Below are positions 34,674 through 43,060 of a DNA stretch of 64,000 bases, piece after piece (the first letter of the stretch is position 1; every line of letters starts with the position of its first letter). The notes under the pieces are model-generated. The model saw only the letters and a list, made by a program, of their open reading frames with translations, did not search any database and was not told the DNA's origin. Source of the DNA: Sva-07 sp942492715 (lineage in GTDB: Bacteria; Actinomycetota; Acidimicrobiia; Acidimicrobiales; Ilumatobacteraceae); NCBI GenBank assembly GCA_942492715.1, contig CALOFW010000027.1, positions 62,001 to 126,000 on the forward strand, read 5' to 3'. Made by a program: the position numbers and the translations under genes.

Positions 34674-35447
34674 ATGAACGCCTTGCTTCGGGCCCTCGCA
34701 ACGACAGCGCTCGTTGCCGGAACCACACTGCTCGGTGCGATGGGTTCCTCGGTGGTCGACGCGCAGGGCGCACCATCGACGAGCCCCGTCGTGATCACGG
34801 TCGTGGTGACCGGTGACCCCGGCTACGTCATCGGCGAAGTGCTCCTCACGGTGGAGCGCAAGGGTGACGGCGTGCGGGACAGCCAAACCGCCGTCGCAGG
34901 TGGGAACACGTTCACGCTGCGGTCCGGTTCGTACTTCCTGTACCCGACGGTCAGTGACCCTGCGTATGTGATCACCGGCCAGAGCTGCGTCTCGTTGCCT
35001 GGCAGCGGTCCGGGCACCCCTGACTTCATCGTCGACGGCAACGGCGACGGCAATGGCGTGGATGCCAGGTGCACGGTGAACGTCACCTACACCGCTCCGG
35101 CCGTGCCGCCCACCGAGCCGACCACGCCACCGACCGAGCCGACCACGCCACCGACCGACCCGACCACGCCACCGACCGACCCGACCACGCCACCGACCGA
35201 GCCGACCACGCCACCGGTCGACTCGACCACGCCGCCGGCCGCGACCACACCGCCCGTCGAGACGACGGCGCCGCCGGCCAGTGACGATGTTGCTGCGCTG
35301 CCGCCCGCGGCCGAGAGTGACTCCGGCACCACCTCCGGCACGATGCCGGTGACCGGGCCAACAGATCAGACGCTCCCGATCGCCGTCACCGGGCTGATGA
35401 TGCTGCTCCTCGGCACCGGCGCCGTCGTCGCCGCCCGCCGCCGCTGA
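34674..35447 (+). CDS. Secreted Pro/Thr-rich surface protein with LPXTG-like C terminus
   Basis: A 257-residue exported protein: Sec signal (LLRALATTALVAGTTLLGAMG), a small beta domain of about 110 residues with two cysteines (GQSCVSL and DARCTV) that could form a disulfide, a Pro/Thr stalk of TEPTTPP units, and a C-terminal sorting-like signal MPVTG followed by a hydrophobic helix and RRR. The LPXTG consensus is altered to MPVTG; no sortase lies in the window, so it may be wall-linked or simply membrane-anchored. GGAGGT precedes the ATG. An inverted repeat follows the gene at 35453-35489. Confidence 0.75.
   Translation: MNALLRALATTALVAGTTLLGAMGSSVVDAQGAPSTSPVVITVVVTGDPGYVIGEVLLTVERKGDGVRDSQTAVAGGNTFTLRSGSYFLYPTVSDPAYVITGQSCVSLPGSGPGTPDFIVDGNGDGNGVDARCTVNVTYTAPAVPPTEPTTPPTEPTTPPTDPTTPPTDPTTPPTEPTTPPVDSTTPPAATTPPVETTAPPASDDVAALPPAAESDSGTTSGTMPVTGPTDQTLPIAVTGLMMLLLGTGAVVAARRR
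35112..35237 (+). repeat. 21-base in-frame tandem repeats encoding a TEPTTPP/TDPTTPP stalk
   Basis: Five near-identical 21-base units (35112-35216), each coding for T[E/D]PTTPP, followed by a diverged sixth. Differences among units are mostly a single GAG/GAC change, indicating recent slippage or unequal exchange. Copy number probably varies between strains. Confidence 0.85.
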
Positions 35448-35452
35448 TCGTT

Positions 35453-35489
35453 CGGAACCTACCGGTCCGTCTCGAGCCGGTAGGTTCCG
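35453..35489. terminator. 13-base perfect inverted repeat between the surface protein and quinone oxidoreductase genes
   Basis: CGGAACCTACCGG (35453-35465) and CCGGTAGGTTCCG (35477-35489) with an 11-base loop. It begins 6 bases after the surface protein stop and could terminate that transcript. Its right arm contains TAGGTT, the predicted -10 of the next gene, so it may equally be an operator or a combined element. No T-tract follows. Confidence 0.55.
35481..35486 (+). promoter_or_regulatory. Predicted -10 element for a leaderless quinone oxidoreductase gene
   Basis: TAGGTT, 7 bases, then ATG at 35494. The hexamer lies in the right arm of the inverted repeat at 35453-35489. Confidence 0.45.
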
Positions 35490-35493
35490 GCGT

Positions 35494-36468
35494 ATGCGCG
35501 CCGTTGTTCTTCGTTCCCATGGTGGCCCCGAAGTCTTGACGATCGAGGAGGTTGCCGACCCGACTCCGGACCGGGAGGAGATCGTCGTCGACGTCGGGCA
35601 CACCGCGATCAATCGGGCCGACGTCCTGCAGCGGATGGGGATGTATCCCGACCCGCGAGGCCGGGCGATCGAGATCCCCGGGCTCGAGTTCGCCGGGGTC
35701 GTGTCGGCGGTGGGCGCCGACGTGACCGGCTGGTCGGTCGGTGATCGAGCGATGGGCATCGAGGCCGGCGGGTGCTACGCCGAGAAGGTCGTCACCCACG
35801 GTCGCCAGGCGCTCCCGGTGCCGTTGGTGGTCGACTCGGCCGACGCTGCCGCCATCCCCGAGGTGTTCCTCACGGCCTGGGACGCCCTCGTCGTGCAGGG
35901 CGGACTGACGAGTGGACGCTGGGCGCTGGTCCACGCCGGTGCGTCGGGCGTCGGCACCGCAGCGATCCAGATCGCCAAGGCGATCGGCGCCCGCATCGTG
36001 GTGACCTGTTCGTCCGGCAAGGCCGAGGCCTGCCGTGAGTTGGGCGCCGACCTGGTGCTCGAACGCAGCCCGTCCGATTGGCTGGGTGCGTTGCAGGCCG
36101 CTGTCCCGGGTGGTGTCGACGTCGTGCTCGACGTGATCGGCGGAGAGGAAGTCGACCGCAACCTGAAGGCGGTTCGCCTGGACGGCACGATCATCCAGGT
36201 GGGCCTGATGGGAGGCGGCTCCGCATCGGTCAACGTCGGCTTGATCCTCTCGAAGCGGATCACCTGGATCGGCACCACCCTTCGGGCACGACCGCTCGAA
36301 CGCAAGCTCGCGCTGTGCCAGCGATTCATCGACGAGATCCTGCCGTTGTTCGACAGTGGTCGGCTCCGACCGGTGATCGACTCGCGCTACCCGTTCGAGC
36401 AGATCGCCGACGCCCACCGCCACATCGAGGCGAACGCCAACGTCGGCAAGATCCTCGTCGATCTCTGA
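35494..36468 (+). CDS. Zinc-independent MDR-family NAD(P)H:quinone oxidoreductase
   Basis: A 324-residue medium-chain dehydrogenase/reductase of the quinone oxidoreductase (PIG3-like) group. It has the GroES-like N-terminal half (INRADVLQRMGMYPDP; GLEFAGVV), no structural or catalytic zinc cysteines, and a Rossmann half with HAGASGVGTAAIQIAKAIGA as the NADPH-binding loop and DVVLDVIGGEEVDRNL. The conserved end WIGTTLRARPLERK-x-FDSGRLRPVID is typical. Substrate cannot be named from sequence. Monocistronic, with its own predicted promoter. Confidence 0.88.
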   Translation: MRAVVLRSHGGPEVLTIEEVADPTPDREEIVVDVGHTAINRADVLQRMGMYPDPRGRAIEIPGLEFAGVVSAVGADVTGWSVGDRAMGIEAGGCYAEKVVTHGRQALPVPLVVDSADAAAIPEVFLTAWDALVVQGGLTSGRWALVHAGASGVGTAAIQIAKAIGARIVVTCSSGKAEACRELGADLVLERSPSDWLGALQAAVPGGVDVVLDVIGGEEVDRNLKAVRLDGTIIQVGLMGGGSASVNVGLILSKRITWIGTTLRARPLERKLALCQRFIDEILPLFDSGRLRPVIDSRYPFEQIADAHRHIEANANVGKILVDL

Positions 36469-36523
36469 CTTTCGCTCGGCGCGCCGCGCTTGCGTCCGGC
36501 CGCGTGTCGGGCCACCATGCGCC

Positions 36524-38193
<1,670 letters not shown>

Positions 38194-38197
<4 letters not shown>

Positions 38198-38223
38198 CTC
38201 CCGCCCGGTCGTCGTGGTTGTCT
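38194..38223 (+). promoter_or_regulatory. Possible promoter of the WhiB7 leader transcript
   Basis: TTGACT (38194-38199) and TTGTCT (38218-38223) are 18 bases apart. A comparatively AT-rich stretch (GAATTCGCGAAACAT) lies just upstream of the first hexamer, in the position where WhiB7 proteins of mycobacteria are known to contact their own promoters. Sequence-only prediction. Confidence 0.4.
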
Positions 38224-38279
38224 GAGAAACCGAGCACGGGACCGCGTGCCCGCCGACGACGAACACGAAAGGACGAACG

Positions 38280-38465
38280 ATGAGCATGTCACCGATTTCT
38301 GCGCCGTCGTTCGCCGTTGCGCGCCCGCACGTCGGCTCGCTCGGAGCCGCCTCGTGGCCGATCGACCTCGCCCAGGGATGCATGTCCGTGAACCATGGCG
38401 AGACCACCGGCACCACTGGGTCCAAGCGACTCGACCCCGGCCACCTCATGGGAGTTCTGACGTAA
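38280..38465 (+). CDS. Leader peptide (uORF) of the whiB7 attenuator
   Basis: A 61-codon frame with AAAGGA 7 bases before its ATG, no similarity to known proteins and no obvious domain. Its TAA (38463-38465) lies inside a perfect 8-base hairpin (TCTGACGT/ACGTCAGA, 38456-38478) and only 26 bases before a strong intrinsic terminator. A WhiB7-type gene follows. In mycobacteria and Streptomyces, whiB7/wblC is preceded by a uORF and a terminator that is bypassed when ribosomes are inhibited; I infer the same here. The peptide sequence itself may not matter. Confidence 0.6.
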   Translation: MSMSPISAPSFAVARPHVGSLGAASWPIDLAQGCMSVNHGETTGTTGSKRLDPGHLMGVLT

Positions 38466-38491
38466 CACCGACGTCAGATCACCTCTCACGA

Positions 38492-38530
38492 GGCCGCCGG
38501 GTTCCGACCCGGCGGCCTTTTCGGTTTTTC
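38492..38530 (+). terminator. Intrinsic terminator (attenuator) upstream of whiB7
   Basis: Perfect 11-base stem GGCCGCCGGGT (38492-38502) / ACCCGGCGGCC (38507-38517) with loop TCCG, followed by TTTTCGGTTTTTC. It is the clearest rho-independent terminator in the window. Its left arm can alternatively pair with GACCCCGGC at 38433-38441 inside the uORF (8 of 9 pairs with 38496-38504), which would destroy the terminator. Confidence 0.85.
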
Positions 38531-38541
38531 GGCCCCGAGTG

Positions 38542-38581
38542 CCATCCATCCATCCATCCATCCATCCACCCATCCATCCAT
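38542..38581 (+). repeat. CCAT tetranucleotide tract, ten units
   Basis: Nine CCAT units with one CCAC variant as the seventh, between the attenuator terminator and the whiB7 start (43 bases before the ATG). Simple tetranucleotide tracts are unusual in this GC-rich sequence and prone to slippage, which would change the spacing of the untranslated leader, not a reading frame. Confidence 0.9.
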
Positions 38582-38623
38582 CCCCACCACCCACCATCAC
38601 CGATCAGCGACAGGAAGCACGAC

Positions 38624-39133
38624 ATGAACCTCCAGGAAACGACCACCCCACGCTCCGGCACCTCCGGGTACGGATCCCACGAGATGGGCACCTCTTCGGT
38701 CCTCATCGCCACTCGCACCGTCACCCGCACCAGCTCCACGATCTTCGAACAGGACGACCCCATGACACTCACCGCCGCCAGCCGATCGGTGCTCGACGAG
38801 CCCCGAGAACCCGACAGTCCGAGACCACCCGGTCCGGAGAGAACGCCCGTCGCCCGTTGTGCCGACGGGCACGGCACCATGACGGGGCTGTTCTTCTCGG
38901 ACAACGTCGTCGACATCGCCCGTGCGAAGGCGATGTGCGGGCTCTGCCCGCTGCAGGCGTCGTGCCTCGCCGGGGCGCTCGAGCGCGAGGAACCCTGGGG
39001 CGTCTGGGGCGGTGAGCTGCTCTCGGGTGGCCGCATCATCGCCAACAAGCGTCCCTGCGGTCGTCCGCCCAAGCATCCCCGCCCGGCGGTGGTCATCGAC
39101 GAGATGGGTCCCGTTCCCGTTTCCGTCGGCTGA
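38624..39133 (+). CDS. whiB7: WhiB7-type transcriptional regulator
   Basis: Iron-sulfur transcription factor of the Wbl family that, in mycobacteria and Streptomyces, activates intrinsic resistance to ribosome-targeting drugs through sigma-A contact. The four cluster cysteines are visible (VARCADGH, then CGLCPLQASC), followed by the EPWGVWGGE turn and a basic tail KRPCGRPPKHP. The last motif corresponds to the AT-hook KRPRGRPRK unique to WhiB7, with two basic residues altered. The 169-residue reading from the ATG at 38624 (AGGAAG 6 bases upstream) has an N-terminal extension of about 85 residues; an ATG at 38762 would give a more usual length of 123. The uORF and terminator upstream support WhiB7 over other Wbl proteins. 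Confidence 0.88.
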   Translation: MNLQETTTPRSGTSGYGSHEMGTSSVLIATRTVTRTSSTIFEQDDPMTLTAASRSVLDEPREPDSPRPPGPERTPVARCADGHGTMTGLFFSDNVVDIARAKAMCGLCPLQASCLAGALEREEPWGVWGGELLSGGRIIANKRPCGRPPKHPRPAVVIDEMGPVPVSVG

Positions 39134-39164
39134 CCGCCACCGCAGTTCCCCCGTCGCCGTTCGT

Positions 39165-39228
39165 GGCGAGGTTTCGTCGACCCCCGCACCGAAACCTCGC
39201 CGCAAACGGCTCGGGTGCGGTGCGGGGG
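39165..39228 (+). other. Two mutually exclusive hairpins between whiB7 and the TlpA-like gene
   Basis: Hairpin A: GGCGAGGTTTCG (39165-39176) with CGAAACCTCGCC (39190-39201), a perfect 12-base stem. Hairpin B: CCCCCGCACC (39181-39190) with GGTGCGGGGG (39219-39228), a perfect 10-base stem. B uses the loop of A and shares base 39190, so the two cannot form together in simple form. Could be a whiB7 terminator or a riboregulator; no T-tract is present. Confidence 0.5.
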
Positions 39229-39283
39229 AGTGAACAAATGCGAAGAACCTCTGGGCCGATCTGGCCACCGGCGACCCGCTCAG

Positions 39284-39289
39284 TAGCCT
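39284..39289 (+). promoter_or_regulatory. Predicted -10 element for the leaderless TlpA-like gene
   Basis: TAGCCT, 7 bases, then GTG at 39297, identical in layout to serS and nadE. Confidence 0.5.
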
Positions 39290-39296
39290 CGACGTC

Positions 39297-39893
39297 GTGA
39301 AGATCCGTCCGCGACTCCTCGTCGGCTCGCTCGCGGTTGCGGCCATCGTGATCGGCGTGTTCGCCTGGACGCAGCGCCCCGACGGCGGTGACGACGATCT
39401 CGACGCTCGGCTCACCGACCCCGGCGCCGTCGTCACGTTCCCGGTCGACGGCCTCGGCAACGACGCCGTCGACGGCGAACCGTTCCCCGACGTCGTCCTC
39501 CTCGACGGCGACGACAACGAGATCTCCACCGCTGACCTCCTCGGCGAACCGCTGGTCGTCAACCTGTGGTTCAGCACCTGCCCGCCGTGTGCCCGAGAAC
39601 TGCCCGAGTTCGCGGAGGTCGATGCGCAGCGCGACGACGTGCGCTTCGTGGGGGTCAACACGATCGACTCGGTCGAGGTGATGGAGCGCTTCGCCGGCGA
39701 ACGCGGGGTCACCTACGACCTCCTCCGCGATCAGTTCGCAGAACTGGCCGACGGCGTCGGGGCCGTTGCCTTCCCCGTCACGCTGTTCGTCACCTCCGAT
39801 GGCACGATCGTCGAGCAGGCCGGGGTTCTCGATGCCGCTGAGTTGAACGCCAAGATCGACGACCTCCTGGTCGCAGAAGCGAGCCTCACATGA
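39297..39893 (+). CDS. TlpA/ResA-like thiol-disulfide oxidoreductase
   Basis: A 198-residue membrane-anchored thioredoxin-fold protein: N-terminal helix (LLVGSLAVAAIVIGVFAW), then VVNLWFSTCPPCARELPEFAEV with redox pair Cys95-Cys98, VGVNTIDS, and cis-Pro segment VAFPVTLFVTSDG. Extracytoplasmic reductant, probably for cytochrome c heme ligation or oxidase CuA assembly. The stop overlaps the CcdA-like gene by 4 bases, and CcdA would supply its electrons. It is a Cys homolog of the UGA-containing protein at 7.7-8.3 kb and shows what occupies the position in an ordinary member. Confidence 0.92.
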   Translation: MKIRPRLLVGSLAVAAIVIGVFAWTQRPDGGDDDLDARLTDPGAVVTFPVDGLGNDAVDGEPFPDVVLLDGDDNEISTADLLGEPLVVNLWFSTCPPCARELPEFAEVDAQRDDVRFVGVNTIDSVEVMERFAGERGVTYDLLRDQFAELADGVGAVAFPVTLFVTSDGTIVEQAGVLDAAELNAKIDDLLVAEASLT

Positions 39894-40783
39894 GCCTGTC
39901 CTTCATCCGCGGCATGGTGGCAGCGGTCAACCCGTGCGGCTTCATCCTGCTGCCGACCTACCTCATGTACTTCCTCGGTCTTCAGGGCATCGCCCCCGGC
40001 ACGCAGCGCGCCACGATCCGGCGTGCGCTCCTCGTGAGCGCAGCGGTGTCGGCAGGGTTCCTCTCGGTCTTCCTCGTCGCCGGCGTCATCTCCTACAACT
40101 TCACCAACTGGATCAACGAGAACGCCAAGTACGCCACCGGCGGCATCGGCGTGGCCCTGCTCGTGCTCGGCACGGCGATGCTCTTCGGCTACAAGCTCCC
40201 GTTCATGACGCCCAGCATCAACACCGGCGGCGACGCGCCCGAGCGCACGATGCGGGCGATGTTCGTGTTCGGCATCGCCTACGCCGTCGCATCGATCGGC
40301 TGCACGATCGGGCTGTTCATCGCCACCGTCTTCAGCACCACAGCTCGCGAAGGAGTGGTGGCCGGTGTCGGGAACGTGCTGGCGTACGGCGCAGGCATGG
40401 CGCTCCTGGTGAGCGCACTCACCGTCGCATTGGCGTCGGCGAACACGAGCCTGCTGAAGTTCCTTCGGGGCGGCCTGCAGTACGTCGACCGCATCGCTGC
40501 GGGGTTCGTCGTCCTGTCAGGGGTCTACCTGCTGTGGTACTTCTACTGGGTCGACATCAGGGAAGAAGGCGATCCGGTCACCGACTGGGCACTCGAGCGG
40601 CAGGCACAGGCCACCACGTTCCTCAACGACCACTGGCAGGTCGTGGGCATCGTGCTCGCGGTCGTGGTCGGTGGCGCCATCGCCTACGTGATGACCAGGC
40701 CGAAGCCACCCGAACCCGTCGACGCCGACGCGGCGACGGACGTCGCCGTGGGTTCGACGATCGACACGGGTCCTCAGGCGTAG
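39890..40783 (+). CDS. ccdA: CcdA/DsbD-type membrane thiol-disulfide interchange protein
   Basis: A 297-residue protein with six to seven membrane helices that carries reducing equivalents from cytoplasmic thioredoxin to extracytoplasmic thioredoxin-like proteins. The two helix-embedded cysteines are seen in VAAVNPCGFILLPTYL and VASIGCTIGLFIATV. An extra C-terminal helix and acidic tail lengthen it relative to minimal CcdA. ATG overlaps the TlpA-like stop by 4 bases. It converges with the CoA-transferase gene, with a 10-base tail-to-tail overlap. Confidence 0.9.
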   Translation: MSLSFIRGMVAAVNPCGFILLPTYLMYFLGLQGIAPGTQRATIRRALLVSAAVSAGFLSVFLVAGVISYNFTNWINENAKYATGGIGVALLVLGTAMLFGYKLPFMTPSINTGGDAPERTMRAMFVFGIAYAVASIGCTIGLFIATVFSTTAREGVVAGVGNVLAYGAGMALLVSALTVALASANTSLLKFLRGGLQYVDRIAAGFVVLSGVYLLWYFYWVDIREEGDPVTDWALERQAQATTFLNDHWQVVGIVLAVVVGGAIAYVMTRPKPPEPVDADAATDVAVGSTIDTGPQA

Positions 40784-42066
40784 TTGACGGCGGCGGCCGC
40801 TGCCGTCAACTCGGCGCGATGGTCCGGGTGAGCGATCGCGATCAGCGCCTCGGCGCGCTCCTTGATCGACTTGCCCCGCATCTCGGCCACGCCGTACTCG
40901 GTCACGATCTTGTCGACGGTGTTCTTCGGCGTCGTCACCACGTCGCCAGCGGCGAGCTGTGGCACGATGCGTGAGGCACCGTGTGACGTCGTCGAGTGGA
41001 GCACGACGAAGCCCTGACCGCCATCGGAGTAGACCGCTCCGCGAGCGAAGTCGTTCTGGCCGCCCGACGACGAGTAGTAGCTGCCGCCGATGGTCTCCGA
41101 CGCGCACTGGCCGATGAAGTCGACGGTGAGGGTGGCGTTGATCGAGACGAAGTTGTTCTCGTTGGCGATGACGCGCGGGTCGTTCACGTAGCGCACTGCA
41201 TGGAGCTCGATCGCGGTGTTCTCGTGGAGGAACTCGTGGAGGCGCCGCGTGCCGAGCGCGAACGTGCCGACGACCTTGGTGCGGTTGAGCCGCTTCTTCA
41301 CCCCGTTGACGACACCCGACTCGATGAGGTCGATGACACCGTCGGAGACCAGCTCGGTGTGGATACCGAGGTCCTTGTGGCCGGACAGTGAGGCCATGAT
41401 CGCGTTGGGGATCGCGCCGATGCCGGTCTGGATCGTCGCCCCGTTCGGGATGCGCTCGGCGACGTAGGAGGCGATCTGGCGGTCGGTGTCGCCGCAGATC
41501 GCGGGCGGGACCTCCACGAGTTCGCGGTCGCTCCGGCACCAGCCGACCACCTGCGACACGTGGATCTGGTTGCGACCGAACGTTCGCGGCATGTCGTCGG
41601 TGACCTCGAGGAAGAACCGGCCGCGTCCGATGAAGCTGGCCGTGTAGTCGGCGGACACGCCGAGCGAGAAGTAGCCGTGACGGTCGGGGGGTGACGCCGC
41701 GGCGATCACGAGCGGGTCGTCGGTGCGCATCCGCATCAGCGAGTAGACCTCGGAGAAGTGGGCAGGGACCAGCCCGATGTGCCCGGCGGCGAACTGTGGC
41801 CTCGTCACGTGGGAGAGGAAGTACGAGATGTTCTTCAGCCGGGTCCCGTACTCGCCGCGAAGGTACGGACGATCGTGGATGGCGTGCATCTGGTGGACAC
41901 GCACCTCGTCGATACGTGGGTCGCCCGCCGCGGCGGCCGCTTCGATCGCGTCCATCACGGCGGTCGGTTCGCCGTTGCCCAGCGGCACGATGATCTGCGT
42001 TCCCGGTGCGATGTGTTCGAGGACGTCGCTGGGTTGGTTCGGTGCCGTGAGCGGTGCCGTCGTCAT
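40774..42066 (-). CDS. Acetyl-CoA hydrolase/transferase family CoA-transferase
   Basis: A 430-residue class I-type CoA-transferase resembling 4-hydroxybutyrate or acetate CoA-transferases. Family features are IIVPLGNGEPTAVMDAI at the N terminus, the GATIQTGIGAIPNAIM nucleotide-like loop, GIHTELVSDG with the likely catalytic Glu, NFVSINATLTVDFIGQCASE, and GGQNDFARGA. ATG at 42066. The acyl donor and acceptor cannot be told from sequence. Divergent from the NUDIX gene. Confidence 0.88.
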   Translation of the reverse strand: MTTAPLTAPNQPSDVLEHIAPGTQIIVPLGNGEPTAVMDAIEAAAAAGDPRIDEVRVHQMHAIHDRPYLRGEYGTRLKNISYFLSHVTRPQFAAGHIGLVPAHFSEVYSLMRMRTDDPLVIAAASPPDRHGYFSLGVSADYTASFIGRGRFFLEVTDDMPRTFGRNQIHVSQVVGWCRSDRELVEVPPAICGDTDRQIASYVAERIPNGATIQTGIGAIPNAIMASLSGHKDLGIHTELVSDGVIDLIESGVVNGVKKRLNRTKVVGTFALGTRRLHEFLHENTAIELHAVRYVNDPRVIANENNFVSINATLTVDFIGQCASETIGGSYYSSSGGQNDFARGAVYSDGGQGFVVLHSTTSHGASRIVPQLAAGDVVTTPKNTVDKIVTEYGVAEMRGKSIKERAEALIAIAHPDHRAELTAAAAAVNYA

Positions 42067-42165
42067 CTCACCACCGTAGAACGCGAACGGCCCGACGACG
42101 CCCGCTTCGTGTCGACTTCTCACGAATCTCGGGCGCGACGGCGGGTTCGATACCGTCGGACGGGC

Positions 42166-42981
42166 ATGACCCAGCCAGCTGCCCCCCTCGATCCCCGCGA
42201 TGTCCCGGTCAAGCCTGCCGCGACGGTGATGCTCGTGCGAGATGCCGTCGATGGCGAGCCGGGCACCGAGGTGTTCATGCTGCGCCGCACCGCGAACGCG
42301 GCGTTCGGCGCCGGCATGTACGTCTTCCCAGGCGGTCGCGTCGACGGTGTCGACGGCGCCGACGACATCGCTCCCTACTGCCGCGGGCTCGACGACCTCA
42401 CCGCGTCCGCGAAACTGGGCATCGACCACGGTGGCCTCGCCTACTGGGTGGCAGCCGTGCGGGAGTGCTTCGAAGAGGCCGGGGTCCTGCTCGCAGAGCC
42501 GCGAACCGGGGGGATGCTGCAGTTGCGCAACGAGGATCGCCACGAGGTGCACGACAGCTCGCTGTCGCTGGTGGAGCTCTGCCGACGCGACGATCTCGTG
42601 CTCGACCTGTCGACCACTCACTATGTCGACCACTGGATCACCCCGGTCGGTGAGCAGCGACGGTTCGACACCCGGTTCTTCCTCAGCGAGATGCCGAACG
42701 ACCAGGAGCCGCTCCACGACGACAAGGAGACCGTCGACAGCCTGTGGGTGCGACCGGCCGACGCCTTGCGGATGCAGGCCGACGGTGAGCTGATGATGAT
42801 GCCGCCGACGATGGCGAACCTGCGTTTTCTCGCTCCCCACGACACTGCGGCGGACGCGTTGGCAGCGGGGGCGGCGGTGGAACGCCCGGCGTGCACCCTC
42901 CCCAAGCTCAAACGCGACGCCGATGGGCGGATCGTCGGCATCTCGATGCCCGGCGACCCCGACTACGACGACCTCGACTGA
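42166..42981 (+). CDS. NUDIX hydrolase, NUDT19-like
   Basis: A 271-residue protein with the Nudix fold: AATVMLVRD first strand, MYVFPGGRVD, and the Nudix box end AAVRECFEEAGVLL with the REXXEEXG metal residues. About 45 residues separate the GGR segment from the box, as in NUDT7/NUDT19-type enzymes, which hydrolyse CoA or acyl-CoA to 3',5'-ADP and phosphopantetheine esters. With the divergent CoA-transferase this suggests CoA metabolism, which is inference. ATG at 42166; TACCGT lies 9 bases upstream. Confidence 0.82.
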   Translation: MTQPAAPLDPRDVPVKPAATVMLVRDAVDGEPGTEVFMLRRTANAAFGAGMYVFPGGRVDGVDGADDIAPYCRGLDDLTASAKLGIDHGGLAYWVAAVRECFEEAGVLLAEPRTGGMLQLRNEDRHEVHDSSLSLVELCRRDDLVLDLSTTHYVDHWITPVGEQRRFDTRFFLSEMPNDQEPLHDDKETVDSLWVRPADALRMQADGELMMMPPTMANLRFLAPHDTAADALAAGAAVERPACTLPKLKRDADGRIVGISMPGDPDYDDLD

Positions 42982-43060
42982 TCGGGACAACAGGGGTCAG
43001 ACCCCTGTTGTCCCCGACCGAGCGAGACATCGCGGGTCAGACCCCTGTTGTCCCGATCAG
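42979..43060. repeat. Double palindrome with GGGGTCAGACCCC core, bidirectional terminator candidate (copy 3)
   Basis: Inner palindrome GGGACAACAGGGGTC-A-GACCCCTGTTGTCCC at 42984-43013. A second half-copy follows, so that a 21-base arm at 42979-42999 pairs perfectly with 43040-43060. The element spans the whole gap between two convergent genes and includes both stop codons, so it can end transcription from both sides. Confidence 0.75.

Noticed and set aside
35112..35237. CRISPR-like array
   Set aside because: The repeats are contiguous in-frame codons without spacers and encode a Pro/Thr stalk.
40774..40783. Frameshift or broken gene where ccdA meets the CoA-transferase
   Set aside because: Both proteins end normally; it is a 10-base tail-to-tail overlap of convergent genes.
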